Below, in pieces: positions 9,263 to 17,587 of a stretch of DNA of 64,000 nt. Position numbers and translations under genes: made by a program. The stretch covers positions 2,604,001 through 2,668,000 of the forward strand of contig NZ_CP013382.1 of NCBI RefSeq assembly GCF_001513745.1, given 5' to 3'. Position 1 is the first letter of the stretch; each line of letters opens with the position of its first letter. The notes beneath the pieces were generated by a model that worked only from the letters and a program-made list of their open reading frames with translations, was not told where the DNA came from and made no database searches. The stretch comes from Burkholderia humptydooensis (GTDB lineage Bacteria > Pseudomonadota > Gammaproteobacteria > Burkholderiales > Burkholderiaceae).

Positions 9263-9265
9263 TTA
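9263..9265. repeat. Left TTA target-site repeat of the 8.3-kb unit
   Basis: TTA directly abuts the left IS end (GAGACGG at 9266). The same triplet abuts the far right IS end at 17588-17590, so the pair reads as a target-site duplication of the whole segment. The inner right end of the IS at 10158 is followed by CAA and does not match. Confidence 0.6.
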
Positions 9266-10158
9266 GAGACGGTTTCAAAAAGACCCCGAGGGGTTAACCT
9301 TGGTCGTCTGAACAACTGGAACCGAGGGGATGGGCGCACCGATCATTGATGACGAACTGTGGGCATTGATAGAACCTTTGCTGCCACCGCCAAAGCCACG
9401 CCGCAAGAAATACCCTGGGCGGCTCCCGGTTTCAGACCGGGCTGCACTGAACGGCATCCTGTTTGTATTCAAGACCGGGATACGCTGGTGCGACCTCTCG
9501 CCCAAGCTGGGATTCGGCTCCGGGCCGACCTGCTGGAGGCGTTTGCGCGACTGGCAAAAGGCTGGTGTGTGGAGCGCGTTGCACGAGTTGCTGCTCGCGA
9601 AGTTACGCGAGGCCGGCGAACTCGATCTCTCACGGGCAGCAGTCGATTCATCCTCGGTGCGAGCCGTTGGGGCGGGCGAAAAACTGGCCCGAACCCCACC
9701 GATCGCTCGCGACCAGGTTCGAAGCATCATATCCTTGTCGACGCCAATGGCGTGCCCATCAGTGCCATCCTGACTGGCGCGAATCGCAACGACGTTACGC
9801 AGTTGCTGCCGCTGGTTGACGCGATCCCGCCCATTCGCGGCATGTGCGGCCGACCGCTTCGCAAGCCCAAAGTCATCTACGCGGATCGCGGCTACGATTC
9901 CGAGCCGCATCGCGAGCGGCTTCGCGCGCGCGGCATCGAAACCGGTGATCGCCAGACGCCGTACGGAACACGGCAGCGGACTCGGCAAATTCCGCTGGGT
10001 GGTCGAGCGTACTCACGCATGGCTGCACAATTTTCGCCGTCTTCGCATTCGCTTTGAGCGTCGAGCCGACATTCACGAAGCTCTCCTTAAACTTGGTTGC
10101 GCGCTCGTCTGCTGGAACATCTTCAGGCGTACCGAGCAGTCTTTTTGAACCGGTCTCC
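9266..10158 (+). mobile_element. IS5-family insertion sequence (IS427-like group)
   Basis: About 893 bp with imperfect 18-bp terminal inverted repeats: 9266-9283 and the complement of 10141-10158 (GAGACCGGTTCAAAAAGA), two mismatches. One transposase gene in three frame segments fills it. Size, ends and the two-frame layout fit the IS427-like group. Its immediate flanks (TTA left, CAA right) do not form a direct repeat, which supports the idea that the element last moved as part of the larger unit. Confidence 0.85.
9330..10148 (+). pseudogene. IS5-family DDE transposase, two frame changes
   Basis: Reading starts at ATG 9330 (GAGGGG directly upstream) and gives the IS5 N-terminal domain through AVDSSSVRAVGAGEK. 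At the GAAAAAC run near 9677-9683 the homologous reading moves back one base to KTGPNPTDRSRPGSKHH, as in the programmed -1 frameshift of IS427-type elements. A second change near 9938-9942 is different: GGCATCGAAACC appears to carry one extra A, after which the conserved PVIARRRTEHGSGLGKFRW tail resumes in the first frame. DDE residues are present in pieces (AVDSS, ADRGYDS, ERTHAWL). The first shift is probably normal biology; the second probably disables the enzyme. Confidence 0.8.
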
Positions 10159-10210
10159 AATTCATACCGTATTACGATTCTTTTATTGAGCACGGAACGA
10201 TCCCCTATTC

Positions 10211-10253
10211 ATTTCCATGCTAGCACTCGATGCATGGAAATGAGCCATTTCAA
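10211..10253. promoter_or_regulatory. Inverted repeats upstream of the uptake operon
   Basis: A perfect 12-bp inverted repeat, TCATTTCCATGC (10211-10222) with GCATGGAAATGA (10234-10245), has an 11-base spacer. The right arm overlaps a second small dyad, GAAATGAGCCATTTC (10239-10253). It lies ~400 bp before the binding-protein gene in a locally AT-richer stretch. Possible operator or remnant of transposon DNA; no T-run that would suggest a terminator. Confidence 0.4.
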
Positions 10254-10590
10254 ACCGATACGATGAATCGGTTAATATCCATCGGGCAGGAAGCGGCATA
10301 AGCAAAACGTCCGCCTCCTTCGTTGCCGTCGGCTCCCCCATCGAAACCTTCACACACCCGCGTCGCTAGCAGAGCACGGTTCCGCGCAATTCGCGCGCTT
10401 GCCGCCGCCCGGCACGCGCCTGCACCGCTCGCCCCGCTTCCATCCCCATCACGGTGCATCGTGCCTTTTATGCGGTGCACGTCACGGCATCGCTCACGCT
10501 CGCGGTGCACGCCGCGTCCCGGCCTTCTCCCATTCCGCCTTGTGCAGCGGCGTTTCCGGCCGCTGGCACGCATCATGCTGATCGAACATC

Positions 10591-10607
10591 ATTCAAGTTA
10601 CTTGAAT
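10591..10607. promoter_or_regulatory. 17-bp perfect dyad, probable operator of the uptake operon
   Basis: ATTCAAGTTACTTGAAT is a perfect 8+1+8 palindrome ending 48 bases before the ATG of the binding-protein gene. Position and symmetry suit an HTH dimer. The natural candidate ligand is the XRE-cupin protein encoded in the same operon (15778). The remaining ~500 bp between the IS and the operon holds no convincing gene. Confidence 0.5.
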
Positions 10608-10655
10608 AAGATTCCTGTCACTTTCACCACTCGCCACGGCCTTCCAGGGAACATC

Positions 10656-11510
10656 ATGCATAAGTCAGTCCGCCGTTTCGTCCTCGCCCTGAGCGGCGTC
10701 TTCACGCTCGCCGCCGCCGCGCCCGTGCTCGCACAGGACGATCTGCTCGCGCGCATCAAATCGAACAAGGAAATCACGGTCGCGACCGAAGCACGCTACG
10801 CACCGTTCGAATATGTCGATAACGGCAAGATCGTCGGTTACGACGCCGACCTCATGGCCTACGTGCTCAAGTCGCTGCCCGACGTCAAGGTGAAGCAGCT
10901 CGATCTGCCGTTTCAGGGCCTGCTGCCGGGCCTCGACGCAAAACGTTTCGACATCGTCGTGACCGCCGTCACCGTCAACAAGGATCGCGCCGATCACTTC
11001 GCCTTCACGCTGCCGGTGGCGGATGCCACGACCGGCGTGCTGCTGCGTGCGAACGAAAGCGCCATCAAGTCGCCGAACGATCTGAACGGCAAGGTGGTCG
11101 GCTCGCAAACGGGTTCCGCACAATTGCAGGCGCTCGTCGCGCTCGACAAGAAGCTCAAGGAAGCGGGCGGTCTTGGCATCAAGCAGATCAAGCAATACGT
11201 GTCGTTCGACGAAGCGTATGCGGACCTCGCGGTGGGCCGTCTCGACGCCGTCGCGCAATCGGTAGCGAATCTCGGGCCGCTGATGAAGTCGCGTCCGGGC
11301 GTGTTCACGCTGCTGCCGCAAACCATCGGTCCGAAGAGCTACTTCGCGTGGGTCGCGCGCAAAGACGCAGACAGCGCCGCGCTGCTCAAGCTCTTCAGCG
11401 ACGGCATCGCCCGCGCGAACAAGGACGGCACCATGAAGAAGCTGCAGGAGAAGTGGTTCGGCTCGACCATGGACGTGCCCGCCGACGCGCTGCCCGCACC
11501 GACACTGTAA
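10656..11510 (+). CDS. ABC transporter periplasmic amino-acid-type binding protein
   Basis: 284 residues. The ATG at 10656 is preceded by AGGGA and begins a typical Sec signal peptide (MHKSVRRF, hydrophobic core, cleavage near AQDD at ~27); the longer in-frame start at 10323 lacks one and is rejected. The mature protein is a type II periplasmic binding protein of the SBP_bac_3 family: ITVATEARYAPFEYVD near 38-53, IVGYDADL, the FDIVVTAVTVNKDRADHFAFT segment and GKVVGSQTGS. It should capture a polar amino acid or related compound and hand it to the two permeases that follow. The neighbourhood suggests a guanidino or carbamoyl compound, but the ligand is not readable from sequence. Confidence 0.92.
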   Translation: MHKSVRRFVLALSGVFTLAAAAPVLAQDDLLARIKSNKEITVATEARYAPFEYVDNGKIVGYDADLMAYVLKSLPDVKVKQLDLPFQGLLPGLDAKRFDIVVTAVTVNKDRADHFAFTLPVADATTGVLLRANESAIKSPNDLNGKVVGSQTGSAQLQALVALDKKLKEAGGLGIKQIKQYVSFDEAYADLAVGRLDAVAQSVANLGPLMKSRPGVFTLLPQTIGPKSYFAWVARKDADSAALLKLFSDGIARANKDGTMKKLQEKWFGSTMDVPADALPAPTL

Positions 11511-11549
11511 CCTGCGTTTTCACCCACGTTTTACCGGACCTCGCGCAAC

Positions 11550-12212
11550 ATGAACGTACCCGATCTGCTCACGCGCTGCGCCGGCTATCTGCCGCAGCTT
11601 CTCGACGGCGCGCTGACGACGCTCTGGCTGTCGGCTGTCGCCGTGGGCTGCGGCTTCTTCGTCGGCGTGTTCGTCCACACCATGTCGGTCAGCCACAGCC
11701 GCCTGTTGCGCGGCGCCGCACGCGTCTATGTGAGCGTGCTGCGCGGCACGCCGGTTCTCGCGCAATTGCTGGTGTTCTACTACGTGCCCTCGGCGCTCGG
11801 CATCGAATTGCCGGGCTTCGTGGCCGCCGCGATCGGGCTTTCGCTCAACACGGGCGCCTATCAATCGCAGATTCTCGGCGCGGGTTTTCGCGCCATCGCG
11901 CCCGGCCAGATCGAGGCCGCGCTCACCTTCAACCTCACGCGCCGCCAGGTGCTTTGGCATATCGAGGTGCCGCAGGTCATGCGCGCCACGCTGCCCGCAC
12001 TGGTCTCCGAAATGATCGACATCGTCAAGGCATCGGCCGTGGTCTCGGTGATCTCGGTGACGGACCTGATGCGCGTGGGTCAGCAACTCTCGTCGTCGAG
12101 CTATCGGCCGCTGGAAGTCTATTCGCTCGCGGCCGTCTTTTATCTGGCGATCACTTCGCTGCTCGCCTGCGCCGGCCATGTCTTCGCTCGCCGCACGGCG
12201 CGGCGCGCTTAA
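11550..12212 (+). CDS. ABC transporter permease, HisM/GlnP type
   Basis: 220 residues, about five membrane helices. It carries the polar-amino-acid permease EAA loop (GQIEAALTFNLTRRQVLWHIEVPQ near 113-137), which docks on the ATPase. It starts 39 bp after the binding-protein gene. With the second permease below it should form a heterodimeric channel for the captured solute. Confidence 0.9.
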   Translation: MNVPDLLTRCAGYLPQLLDGALTTLWLSAVAVGCGFFVGVFVHTMSVSHSRLLRGAARVYVSVLRGTPVLAQLLVFYYVPSALGIELPGFVAAAIGLSLNTGAYQSQILGAGFRAIAPGQIEAALTFNLTRRQVLWHIEVPQVMRATLPALVSEMIDIVKASAVVSVISVTDLMRVGQQLSSSSYRPLEVYSLAAVFYLAITSLLACAGHVFARRTARRA

Positions 12213-12243
12213 GTCTGCACCGATCGTCTGCACGGATGCCCTC

Positions 12244-12897
12244 ATGGACTCGCTGATTGCCCTCGTTCCCCGCTTCGCCGCCGCCACGGCCGTCACGCTC
12301 GAAGTCAGCGTGCTCGCCGCGCTCGTCGGGATGGTGGCGGGCTTCACGCTAAATGCGCTGCGCCTCGCGTTCGGACGCGCCTTCGCGCTGCCGTATGGCG
12401 TGTTCATCTGGCTGATTCGCGGTACGCCGTATCTCTCGCAACTCGTCATCATCTATTTCGGATTGCCAATGATTGGCGTGACGATGAGCGCCGTGGAAGC
12501 CACCGTCGTCTCGCTCGCGCTCTACGCCAGCGCCTATTTTGCGGAGATTTTCCGCGCCGCGTGGGCCAGCGTGCCGCGCGGCCAGCTCGAAGCGGCCGCC
12601 GCGTTCGGCGTGAGCCGGCGCGCAACGTTCCGCGCGATCGAACTGCCGCAGGCGCTCGCCTTCGCGCTGCCGCTCATCGCCAATCAAACGATTCTCGTGA
12701 TCAAGGAAAGCGCGGTGGCGTCGATCATCACCGTGCCCGAACTGACAATGACGGCGAGCGATGTCGTCGCCTCGACCTATACGTATATCGGCCCGTACGC
12801 GCTGCTGATCGCGTGCTACTGGCTGCTGACCCAGGCCGTCTCGCTGCTCGCACAGCGCGCGACGGCACGCATTCCCTTTCTGCGAAAGACCTCATGA
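12244..12897 (+). CDS. ABC transporter permease, HisQ/GlnP type
   Basis: 217 residues from ATG 12244. Five or six hydrophobic helices and the EAA motif PRGQLEAAAAFGVSRRATF near 110-125, followed by ELPQAL. Its closest relation in the window is the previous permease, consistent with a heterodimer. An in-frame start at 12178 exists but would overlap the upstream gene and add a non-hydrophobic tail. The stop overlaps the ATPase ATG (ATGA). Confidence 0.9.
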   Translation: MDSLIALVPRFAAATAVTLEVSVLAALVGMVAGFTLNALRLAFGRAFALPYGVFIWLIRGTPYLSQLVIIYFGLPMIGVTMSAVEATVVSLALYASAYFAEIFRAAWASVPRGQLEAAAAFGVSRRATFRAIELPQALAFALPLIANQTILVIKESAVASIITVPELTMTASDVVASTYTYIGPYALLIACYWLLTQAVSLLAQRATARIPFLRKTS

Positions 12898-13721
12898 GCG
12901 CTCTTCCGATTCTCCAGCTGCGCGCCGTCGGCAAGTCATACGGCGCAAACCGCGTGCTCAAGGGCATCGACCTCGACATCATGCGCGGCGAAATCGTCAC
13001 GCTGATCGGGCCGTCGGGCTCGGGCAAGACGACCGCCCTGCGCTGCATGAATTTTCTGGAAGCCTATGACGAAGGCGAAGTGTGGATCAAAGGGCAACTG
13101 CTCGGCTATCGCTCCTCGGGCCGCACGCCGCGCGATCGTGATAGCGAGGCAAGCATCGCCGACGTGCGCCGCCCCGTGGCCATGGTGTTTCAGCAATTCA
13201 ATTTGTGGCCGCATATGAGCGTGCTCGACAACGTCGCCGCGCCGCTCGTGCTCGCGAAGAAAATGCCGAAGCGCGAGGCACGCGAGAAAGCCCGCAAAGC
13301 GCTCGAACGCGTGGACATGGGCCACAAGGCCGACGCCTGGTCCGCGAGCCTCTCGGGCGGCCAGCAGCAGCGCGTGGGCATCTCGCGCGCGCTCGCCATC
13401 GAGCCGGAAGTGATGCTGCTCGACGAACCCACATCGGCGCTCGATCCCGAACTCGTCGAGGAAGTGCTCAACGTGATCCGCTCGCTTGCGCAAGACGGCA
13501 TGACGATGGTGATGGTCACGCACGAAATGAGCTTCGCCGCGAAAATCTCCGACAAAGTCGTGTTCATGGAGGCGGGCTCCATCGTCGAAGCAGGACCGCC
13601 GGCGCGACTGTTCGGCAACACGCGCACGCCGCGTCTGCAACAGTTTCTCAAACCGTGGCTCGAACGCAGCCTGACGTTCGCCGCCGAACCCGCGCTCGCC
13701 GCGCAAGGAGCGGCATCGTGA
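12894..13721 (+). CDS. ABC transporter ATP-binding protein, polar amino acid type
   Basis: 275 residues. Walker A GPSGSGKT near 40, Q-loop VFQQFNLWPHMSV near 100-112, signature LSGGQQQR near 153, Walker B MLLDEPTSALDP near 173, and switch His in VMVTHEM. The block FNLWPHMS is typical of HisP/GlnQ-type ATPases. The start overlaps the permease stop by 4 bp and the stop overlaps the downstream GTG start. A linker of about 20 extra residues after the first beta strands (SSGRTPRDRDSEASI) is somewhat long for the family. Energises uptake for the preceding binding protein and permeases. Confidence 0.94.
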   Translation: MSALPILQLRAVGKSYGANRVLKGIDLDIMRGEIVTLIGPSGSGKTTALRCMNFLEAYDEGEVWIKGQLLGYRSSGRTPRDRDSEASIADVRRPVAMVFQQFNLWPHMSVLDNVAAPLVLAKKMPKREAREKARKALERVDMGHKADAWSASLSGGQQQRVGISRALAIEPEVMLLDEPTSALDPELVEEVLNVIRSLAQDGMTMVMVTHEMSFAAKISDKVVFMEAGSIVEAGPPARLFGNTRTPRLQQFLKPWLERSLTFAAEPALAAQGAAS

Positions 13722-14968
13722 ACGCGCTGCATGAACTCGCGACCCGTATCGCGCAACACGTCGATGCCGAGCGTTTGCTTGCGTCCGTTGAAACGCTCGC
13801 GTCGTTCGGCGCGCGCGACGACGGCGGCGTGAACCGTCTCGCCCTGAGCGCCGACGATCTCGACGCGCGCCGCTATCTGATCGACCGCGCGCATGCGCTC
13901 GGCTGCACGGTGTCTGTCGATGCGTGCGCGAATCTGTTCATCCGCCACGCGGGCACCGAAGCGCTTGCGCCCGTCGTGACCGGCAGCCATATCGATACGC
14001 AGCCTTCGGGCGGCAAGCTCGACGGCTGCTATGGCGTGCTCGCGGGCTTCGAAGTGATCGAAGCGCTCAACGACGCGAACGTGCAAACGCGCCGTCCGCT
14101 CGAAGTCGCGATCTGGACCAACGAGGAAGGCGCGCGATTCGCGCCGGGTGCGATGGGTTCGAGCGCGTTCGTCGAACCGGCGCGCATGGCGCGTTATCTC
14201 GATGCGCGCGATGCGCAAGGCGTAACACTGCGCGAAGCGCTCGACGCACATAAAAAGGCGTTCCCCGACCTCGGGCAACACGAAGCGGACGAAACCGCGC
14301 ACGCCTTCGTCGAATTGCATATCGAGCAAGGCCCGCAACTTGAGAATGCCAACCTGCCGCTCGCGGTCGTAAGCGGCATTCAGGGCGTGCGCTGGTACGC
14401 GTTTCATTGCACCGGCGTGGCGGCCCATGCGGGCACCACGCCCATGCCGCTGCGCCGCGATGCGATGACGCTCGCGCTCGCGCTGCACGCCGAACTCGAC
14501 GGCATCGCGCGCCGTCTGGGCGCGGAGCACACGCGCGTCACCTTCGGGCGCTGGAACGTCGAGCCGAATTCGATCAACACGGTTCCCTCGAACGTGAGCT
14601 TCACGGTGGACTTCCGCCACCCCGACTCAACCGTGCTCGACGCCTTCGACGACGCCGTGCACGCGCTCGCGAAGCGCCACGAAGCACGCCTCGAAGCACT
14701 GTTCTCGCACGCGCCCGTCGCCTTCGACGCCGCCGTGCTCGCCACGCTCGACGCAGCCTGCCAGGCGTTCGATGCACCCGCCACGCGGCTCACGTCGGGC
14801 GCTTTTCACGACGCCATGTATCTCGCCGGGCATTGTCCGAGCGCGATGCTGTTCGTGCCGAGCATCGGCGGCATCAGCCATAACCCGGTCGAAGCCACGC
14901 ATCCGCATCACCTCGTGCTGGGCGCCCGCGCGCTCGCCCACAGTCTGACCACGCTCTGCAATGCCTGA
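13718..14968 (+). CDS. M20 family amidohydrolase (carbamoylase/allantoate type)
   Basis: 416 residues from GTG 13718, preceded by AAGGAG; the GTG overlaps the ATPase stop. Metal ligands of the Zn-dependent hydantoinase/carbamoylase subfamily of M20: TGSHIDTQPSGGKLDG near 89-104, NEEGARF near 135, ELHIEQGP near 200 and HNP near 388. The dimerisation-domain substrate motif GxxxHAGTTPMPLRRDA near 235-250 is present. Relatives hydrolyse N-carbamoyl-L-amino acids, beta-ureidopropionate or allantoate. All ligands are intact. Next to an amino-acid-type importer and a ureohydrolase it likely removes a carbamoyl or ureido group from an imported nitrogen compound. Confidence 0.9.
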   Translation: MNALHELATRIAQHVDAERLLASVETLASFGARDDGGVNRLALSADDLDARRYLIDRAHALGCTVSVDACANLFIRHAGTEALAPVVTGSHIDTQPSGGKLDGCYGVLAGFEVIEALNDANVQTRRPLEVAIWTNEEGARFAPGAMGSSAFVEPARMARYLDARDAQGVTLREALDAHKKAFPDLGQHEADETAHAFVELHIEQGPQLENANLPLAVVSGIQGVRWYAFHCTGVAAHAGTTPMPLRRDAMTLALALHAELDGIARRLGAEHTRVTFGRWNVEPNSINTVPSNVSFTVDFRHPDSTVLDAFDDAVHALAKRHEARLEALFSHAPVAFDAAVLATLDAACQAFDAPATRLTSGAFHDAMYLAGHCPSAMLFVPSIGGISHNPVEATHPHHLVLGARALAHSLTTLCNA

Positions 14969-15008
14969 GCGATTGACCCACTTCACCCGCACCACACCAG
15001 GAGTCCCT

Positions 15009-15707
15009 ATGAATTTCCCCGCAGCCACCGCCACGCACGCCGACGACAACGGCACCGAAAACGGCATCAACGCCACGCTGCACGAGCCGATTTCCGCGGA
15101 CGGTACGCCCGAACTCGGCAAGACCTACACCGTCCCCGCGCGCTGCGGCCGCGCCGTGCGCGTGAAGGCGGGTCAAACGATCCGCATCGCGAATCCGCAC
15201 GGCACGCAAGTCTGCGATACGTGGATCTTCAACGCGCAGCATCTGAACGAATTCCTCTCGTTCGAACACACGCGGGCGTATCTCGACAAGATCATTCCGC
15301 AGCCGGGCGATCCGCTCGTGACCAACCAGCGCCGCCCGATCGCCGAACTCGTGACCGACACGTCGCCCGGCATGCACGACACGCTGATCGCCGCGTGCGA
15401 TCTGTATCGCTATCGCAATCTCGGCGTCGAGGGCTATCACGACAATTGCGCCGACAATCTGCGTCTCGCGCTCAAGGCCATCGGTCTGCGCACGCGTGAA
15501 GTGCCGCAGCCGTTCAACCTGTGGATGAACATTCCCGTGAAGCCCGATTATTCGATCGACTGGCTGCCGCCCGTTTCGAAGGCCGGCGATTACGTGGAAA
15601 TCAAGGCGGTGATGGATTGCGTGGTGGCGATGTCGGCGTGCCCGCAGGATATCATTCCGATCAACGCGCTCAACCCGCTCGAAGTCGAGTTCACGGTGTT
15701 CGCGTAA
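15009..15707 (+). CDS. DUF1989 (urea-carboxylase-associated family) protein
   Basis: 232 residues from ATG 15009 with CAGGAG upstream; an in-frame ATG at 14961 overlaps the previous gene and has a poorer site. It matches the DUF1989 family: GRAVRVKAGQTIRIANPHGTQVCDTWIF near 42-70, HTRAYLDKI, GYHDNCADNL near 140 and NLWMNIPV near 175. Conserved Cys and His residues (CDTW, HDNC, MDCVVAMSACPQD) suggest metal binding. Two DUF1989 proteins form the carboxyguanidine deiminase of guanidine degradation in other bacteria; here there is a single copy and no urea carboxylase. A role on a guanidino/ureido intermediate fits the operon but is inferred. Confidence 0.88.
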   Translation: MNFPAATATHADDNGTENGINATLHEPISADGTPELGKTYTVPARCGRAVRVKAGQTIRIANPHGTQVCDTWIFNAQHLNEFLSFEHTRAYLDKIIPQPGDPLVTNQRRPIAELVTDTSPGMHDTLIAACDLYRYRNLGVEGYHDNCADNLRLALKAIGLRTREVPQPFNLWMNIPVKPDYSIDWLPPVSKAGDYVEIKAVMDCVVAMSACPQDIIPINALNPLEVEFTVFA

Positions 15708-15777
15708 CACACGCTATGCCGGTGATAGTGGTGACGTTGCAGTCGCCCTGATCTCTCCGATCGACGGAAACACACAC

Positions 15778-16557
15778 GTGGCCAACGACAAACGTTCTTC
15801 CTCGACGGGCGCCGCCCGTCCTTCCCGCGCGGGCACGGGTACGCGCGCCGCCGCCGGCGCCGTCGCCACTGCTCAGCCGGCGCCGAAAGTCGCTGAAAAA
15901 GCCGCCCCAAAAACCGCACGCAAGGCAGCGGTCAAAACGCCCACGTGTGCAGCAGGCGGCGCGCAGACCGCGTCGAATGGCTCCGACGGGCTCGGCATGC
16001 GTCTGCGCCACGCGCGCATGGTGCAGCAGATGACGCTCAAGGCGCTCGCGGAACAGGCGGGCTGCTCGGAGAGCCTGCTGTCGAAGGTCGAAGGCGGCCA
16101 CGCCACGCCCTCGCTCGCCACGCTGCACCGGCTCGCGCTGGCGCTCGACACCAACGTCGCGGCGCTGGTCTCGGGTCCGGTTGCGTCCGCCTCGCCCGTG
16201 CAGCGCGCGAGCGAGCGGCCCGCCGTGCGCTTTCCTGCGGCTCAGGGCGCACGCGGGCGCTCCGCGCAACAGACGATCGTGCTAGAACGCCTCGTCGTGC
16301 CGGGACCGGGACGCCTGCTGCAAGGCGACATTCACGTGCTCGAACCGCAAGCGCGCAGCGACGAGCAGATCAGTCACGCGGGCGAGGAGCTCGGCTACGT
16401 GCTCGATGGCGAACTCGAACTCACGCTCGGCGACGAGACCTGGCGTCTGCAGGCCGGCGACTCGTTCTACTTCCCGAGCACCGAGCCGCACAGCTATCGC
16501 AATCCCGGCGACACCGTCACGCGCGTCTTGTGGATCAACACGCCGCCGACCTTCTGA
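15778..16557 (+). CDS. XRE-family HTH plus cupin transcriptional regulator
   Basis: 259 residues from a GTG at 15778. A long Ala/Lys/Pro-rich N-terminal tail (~70 residues) precedes an XRE helix-turn-helix (LRHARMVQQMTLKALAEQAG, then CSESLLSKVEGGHATPSLAT near 78-115). The C-terminal cupin (~175-255) includes HAGEELGYVLDGELELTLGD and the SFYFPSTEPHSYRN metal/ligand region. This is the PuuR-like architecture used to sense small metabolites and repress their own catabolic operons. Encoded inside the operon it most likely controls, it may bind the 17-bp dyad at 10591. The basic tail could add non-specific DNA contact. Confidence 0.88.
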   Translation: MANDKRSSSTGAARPSRAGTGTRAAAGAVATAQPAPKVAEKAAPKTARKAAVKTPTCAAGGAQTASNGSDGLGMRLRHARMVQQMTLKALAEQAGCSESLLSKVEGGHATPSLATLHRLALALDTNVAALVSGPVASASPVQRASERPAVRFPAAQGARGRSAQQTIVLERLVVPGPGRLLQGDIHVLEPQARSDEQISHAGEELGYVLDGELELTLGDETWRLQAGDSFYFPSTEPHSYRNPGDTVTRVLWINTPPTF

Positions 16558-16569
16558 GCGCTCCCGCAG

Positions 16570-17541
16570 ATGACCCAGACCGACCTCTCGCAGATGCAGA
16601 TGCCGCGTTTCGCCGGCATTCCCACCTTCATGCGCGTGCCGTTCGCGCGCGACCCGCAGGACTACGACATCGCGCTCGCGGGCGTGCCCTACGACGGCGG
16701 CGTGACGGCGCGGCCCGGCGCGCGCTTCGGCCCACGCGAGATCCGCAATATGTCGACGATGATGCGTGCGATCCACCACGTCATGCGTTTCAATCCGTTC
16801 GAGGCGTGCCGCGTGGCCGATATCGGCGACGTGCCGTTCGAGCATCTTTACGACATCGAGCGCGCGCATGCCGATATCCGCGCGTTCTTCGAGCCCGTGT
16901 TTCGCGCCGGCAAACGCGCGCTGATTGCGGGCGGTGACCATTCAATTACCTTTCCGATCTTCCAGGCGATAGGTGCAGCACAAGCCACGAAGACGCCGCT
17001 TGCGCTCGTGCATATCGACGCGCACACCGACACCTGGGACGCGTACAAAGGCTCCAAATTCACGCACGGCGCGCCTTTCCGGCGCGCGGTGGAAGCAGGC
17101 CTGCTCGATCCCACACGCACGATCCAGATCGGCATACGCGGCGCGCAGAACACCGACGAAGGCTGGCGCTATTCGCTCGATCACGGCATGCGCGTGGTGT
17201 TCATCGAGGAATTCGAAGCGCTCGGCCCCGCGGCGATCGCCGCCGAGGCCAGACGTATCGTAGGGGACATGCCGGTCTATCTCTCGCTCGACGTGGACGG
17301 GCTGGACCCGGTCTTCACGCCCGGCACCGGCACGCCCGAAATCGGCGGTCTCACGACGCGCGAAACGCTTGCGCTGCTGCGCGGACTCGATGGCTTGAAC
17401 TGGGTGGGCGGCGACGTGGTGGAGGTTTCGCCGCCTTACGATCCGTCAGGCAATACCGCGCTGGTTGCGGCCACACTGATGTACGAAATGCTTTGTCTAT
17501 TCGCGCGTGGCCACGCCACTGCAGGCACCGACCACACTTGA
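16570..17541 (+). CDS. Agmatinase/guanidinobutyrase-family ureohydrolase
   Basis: 323 residues, 12 bp after the regulator. The binuclear metal site of the arginase superfamily is complete: GGDHSITF near 122, DAHTDTWD near 150, HG in KFTHGAPF near 165, and SLDVDGLDPVFTPGTGTPE near 239-257. The last signature favours agmatinase-like enzymes (agmatine, 4-guanidinobutyrate, 3-guanidinopropionate, or guanidine itself) over arginase. It splits a guanidino group to urea. Combined with the operon's transporter, carbamoyl hydrolase and DUF1989 protein, the pathway would assimilate nitrogen from a guanidino/ureido compound. The substrate is not determined by sequence. Confidence 0.9.
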   Translation: MTQTDLSQMQMPRFAGIPTFMRVPFARDPQDYDIALAGVPYDGGVTARPGARFGPREIRNMSTMMRAIHHVMRFNPFEACRVADIGDVPFEHLYDIERAHADIRAFFEPVFRAGKRALIAGGDHSITFPIFQAIGAAQATKTPLALVHIDAHTDTWDAYKGSKFTHGAPFRRAVEAGLLDPTRTIQIGIRGAQNTDEGWRYSLDHGMRVVFIEEFEALGPAAIAAEARRIVGDMPVYLSLDVDGLDPVFTPGTGTPEIGGLTTRETLALLRGLDGLNWVGGDVVEVSPPYDPSGNTALVAATLMYEMLCLFARGHATAGTDHT

Positions 17542-17564
17542 TTCACATCGGCCAGTTCAATTTA

Positions 17565-17587
17565 AGCAGTCTTTTTGAAACGGTCTC
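17565..17587 (-). repeat. Orphan right end of the IS5-family element
   Basis: 23 bases, AGCAGTCTTTTTGAA then ACGGTCTC, match the right end of the IS at 10136-10158 except for one base, and are inverted relative to the left end at 9266. No other part of the IS is present next to it. It serves as the right boundary of the 8.3-kb unit. Confidence 0.75.

Larger units (their letters stand above)
9266..17587. mobile_element. 8.3-kb transposon-like unit bounded by IS5-family ends
   Basis: The left boundary is the outer end of an IS5-family element (GAGACGGTTTCAAAAAGA at 9266). The right boundary is a 23-bp copy of that element's right end (17565-17587), inverted, with one mismatch to the left end over 18 bases. 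TTA flanks both outer edges. Between them lie one frameshifted transposase and a complete solute-uptake and amidohydrolase operon. The segment splits the class II aldolase gene from the UDG-family gene, which would otherwise be divergent neighbours. The simplest reading is a one-time transposition in which the transposase used a distant right end, or a composite transposon whose second IS was almost wholly deleted. Confidence 0.65.

Noticed and set aside
10159..10164. Target duplication directly flanking the 0.9-kb IS
   Set aside because: TTA on the left and CAA on the right do not match; only the outer 17588 end pairs with the left flank.
10323..10655. Long N-terminal extension of the ABC binding protein
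   Set aside because: It would bury the signal peptide, has no ribosome site, and covers the operator-like region.
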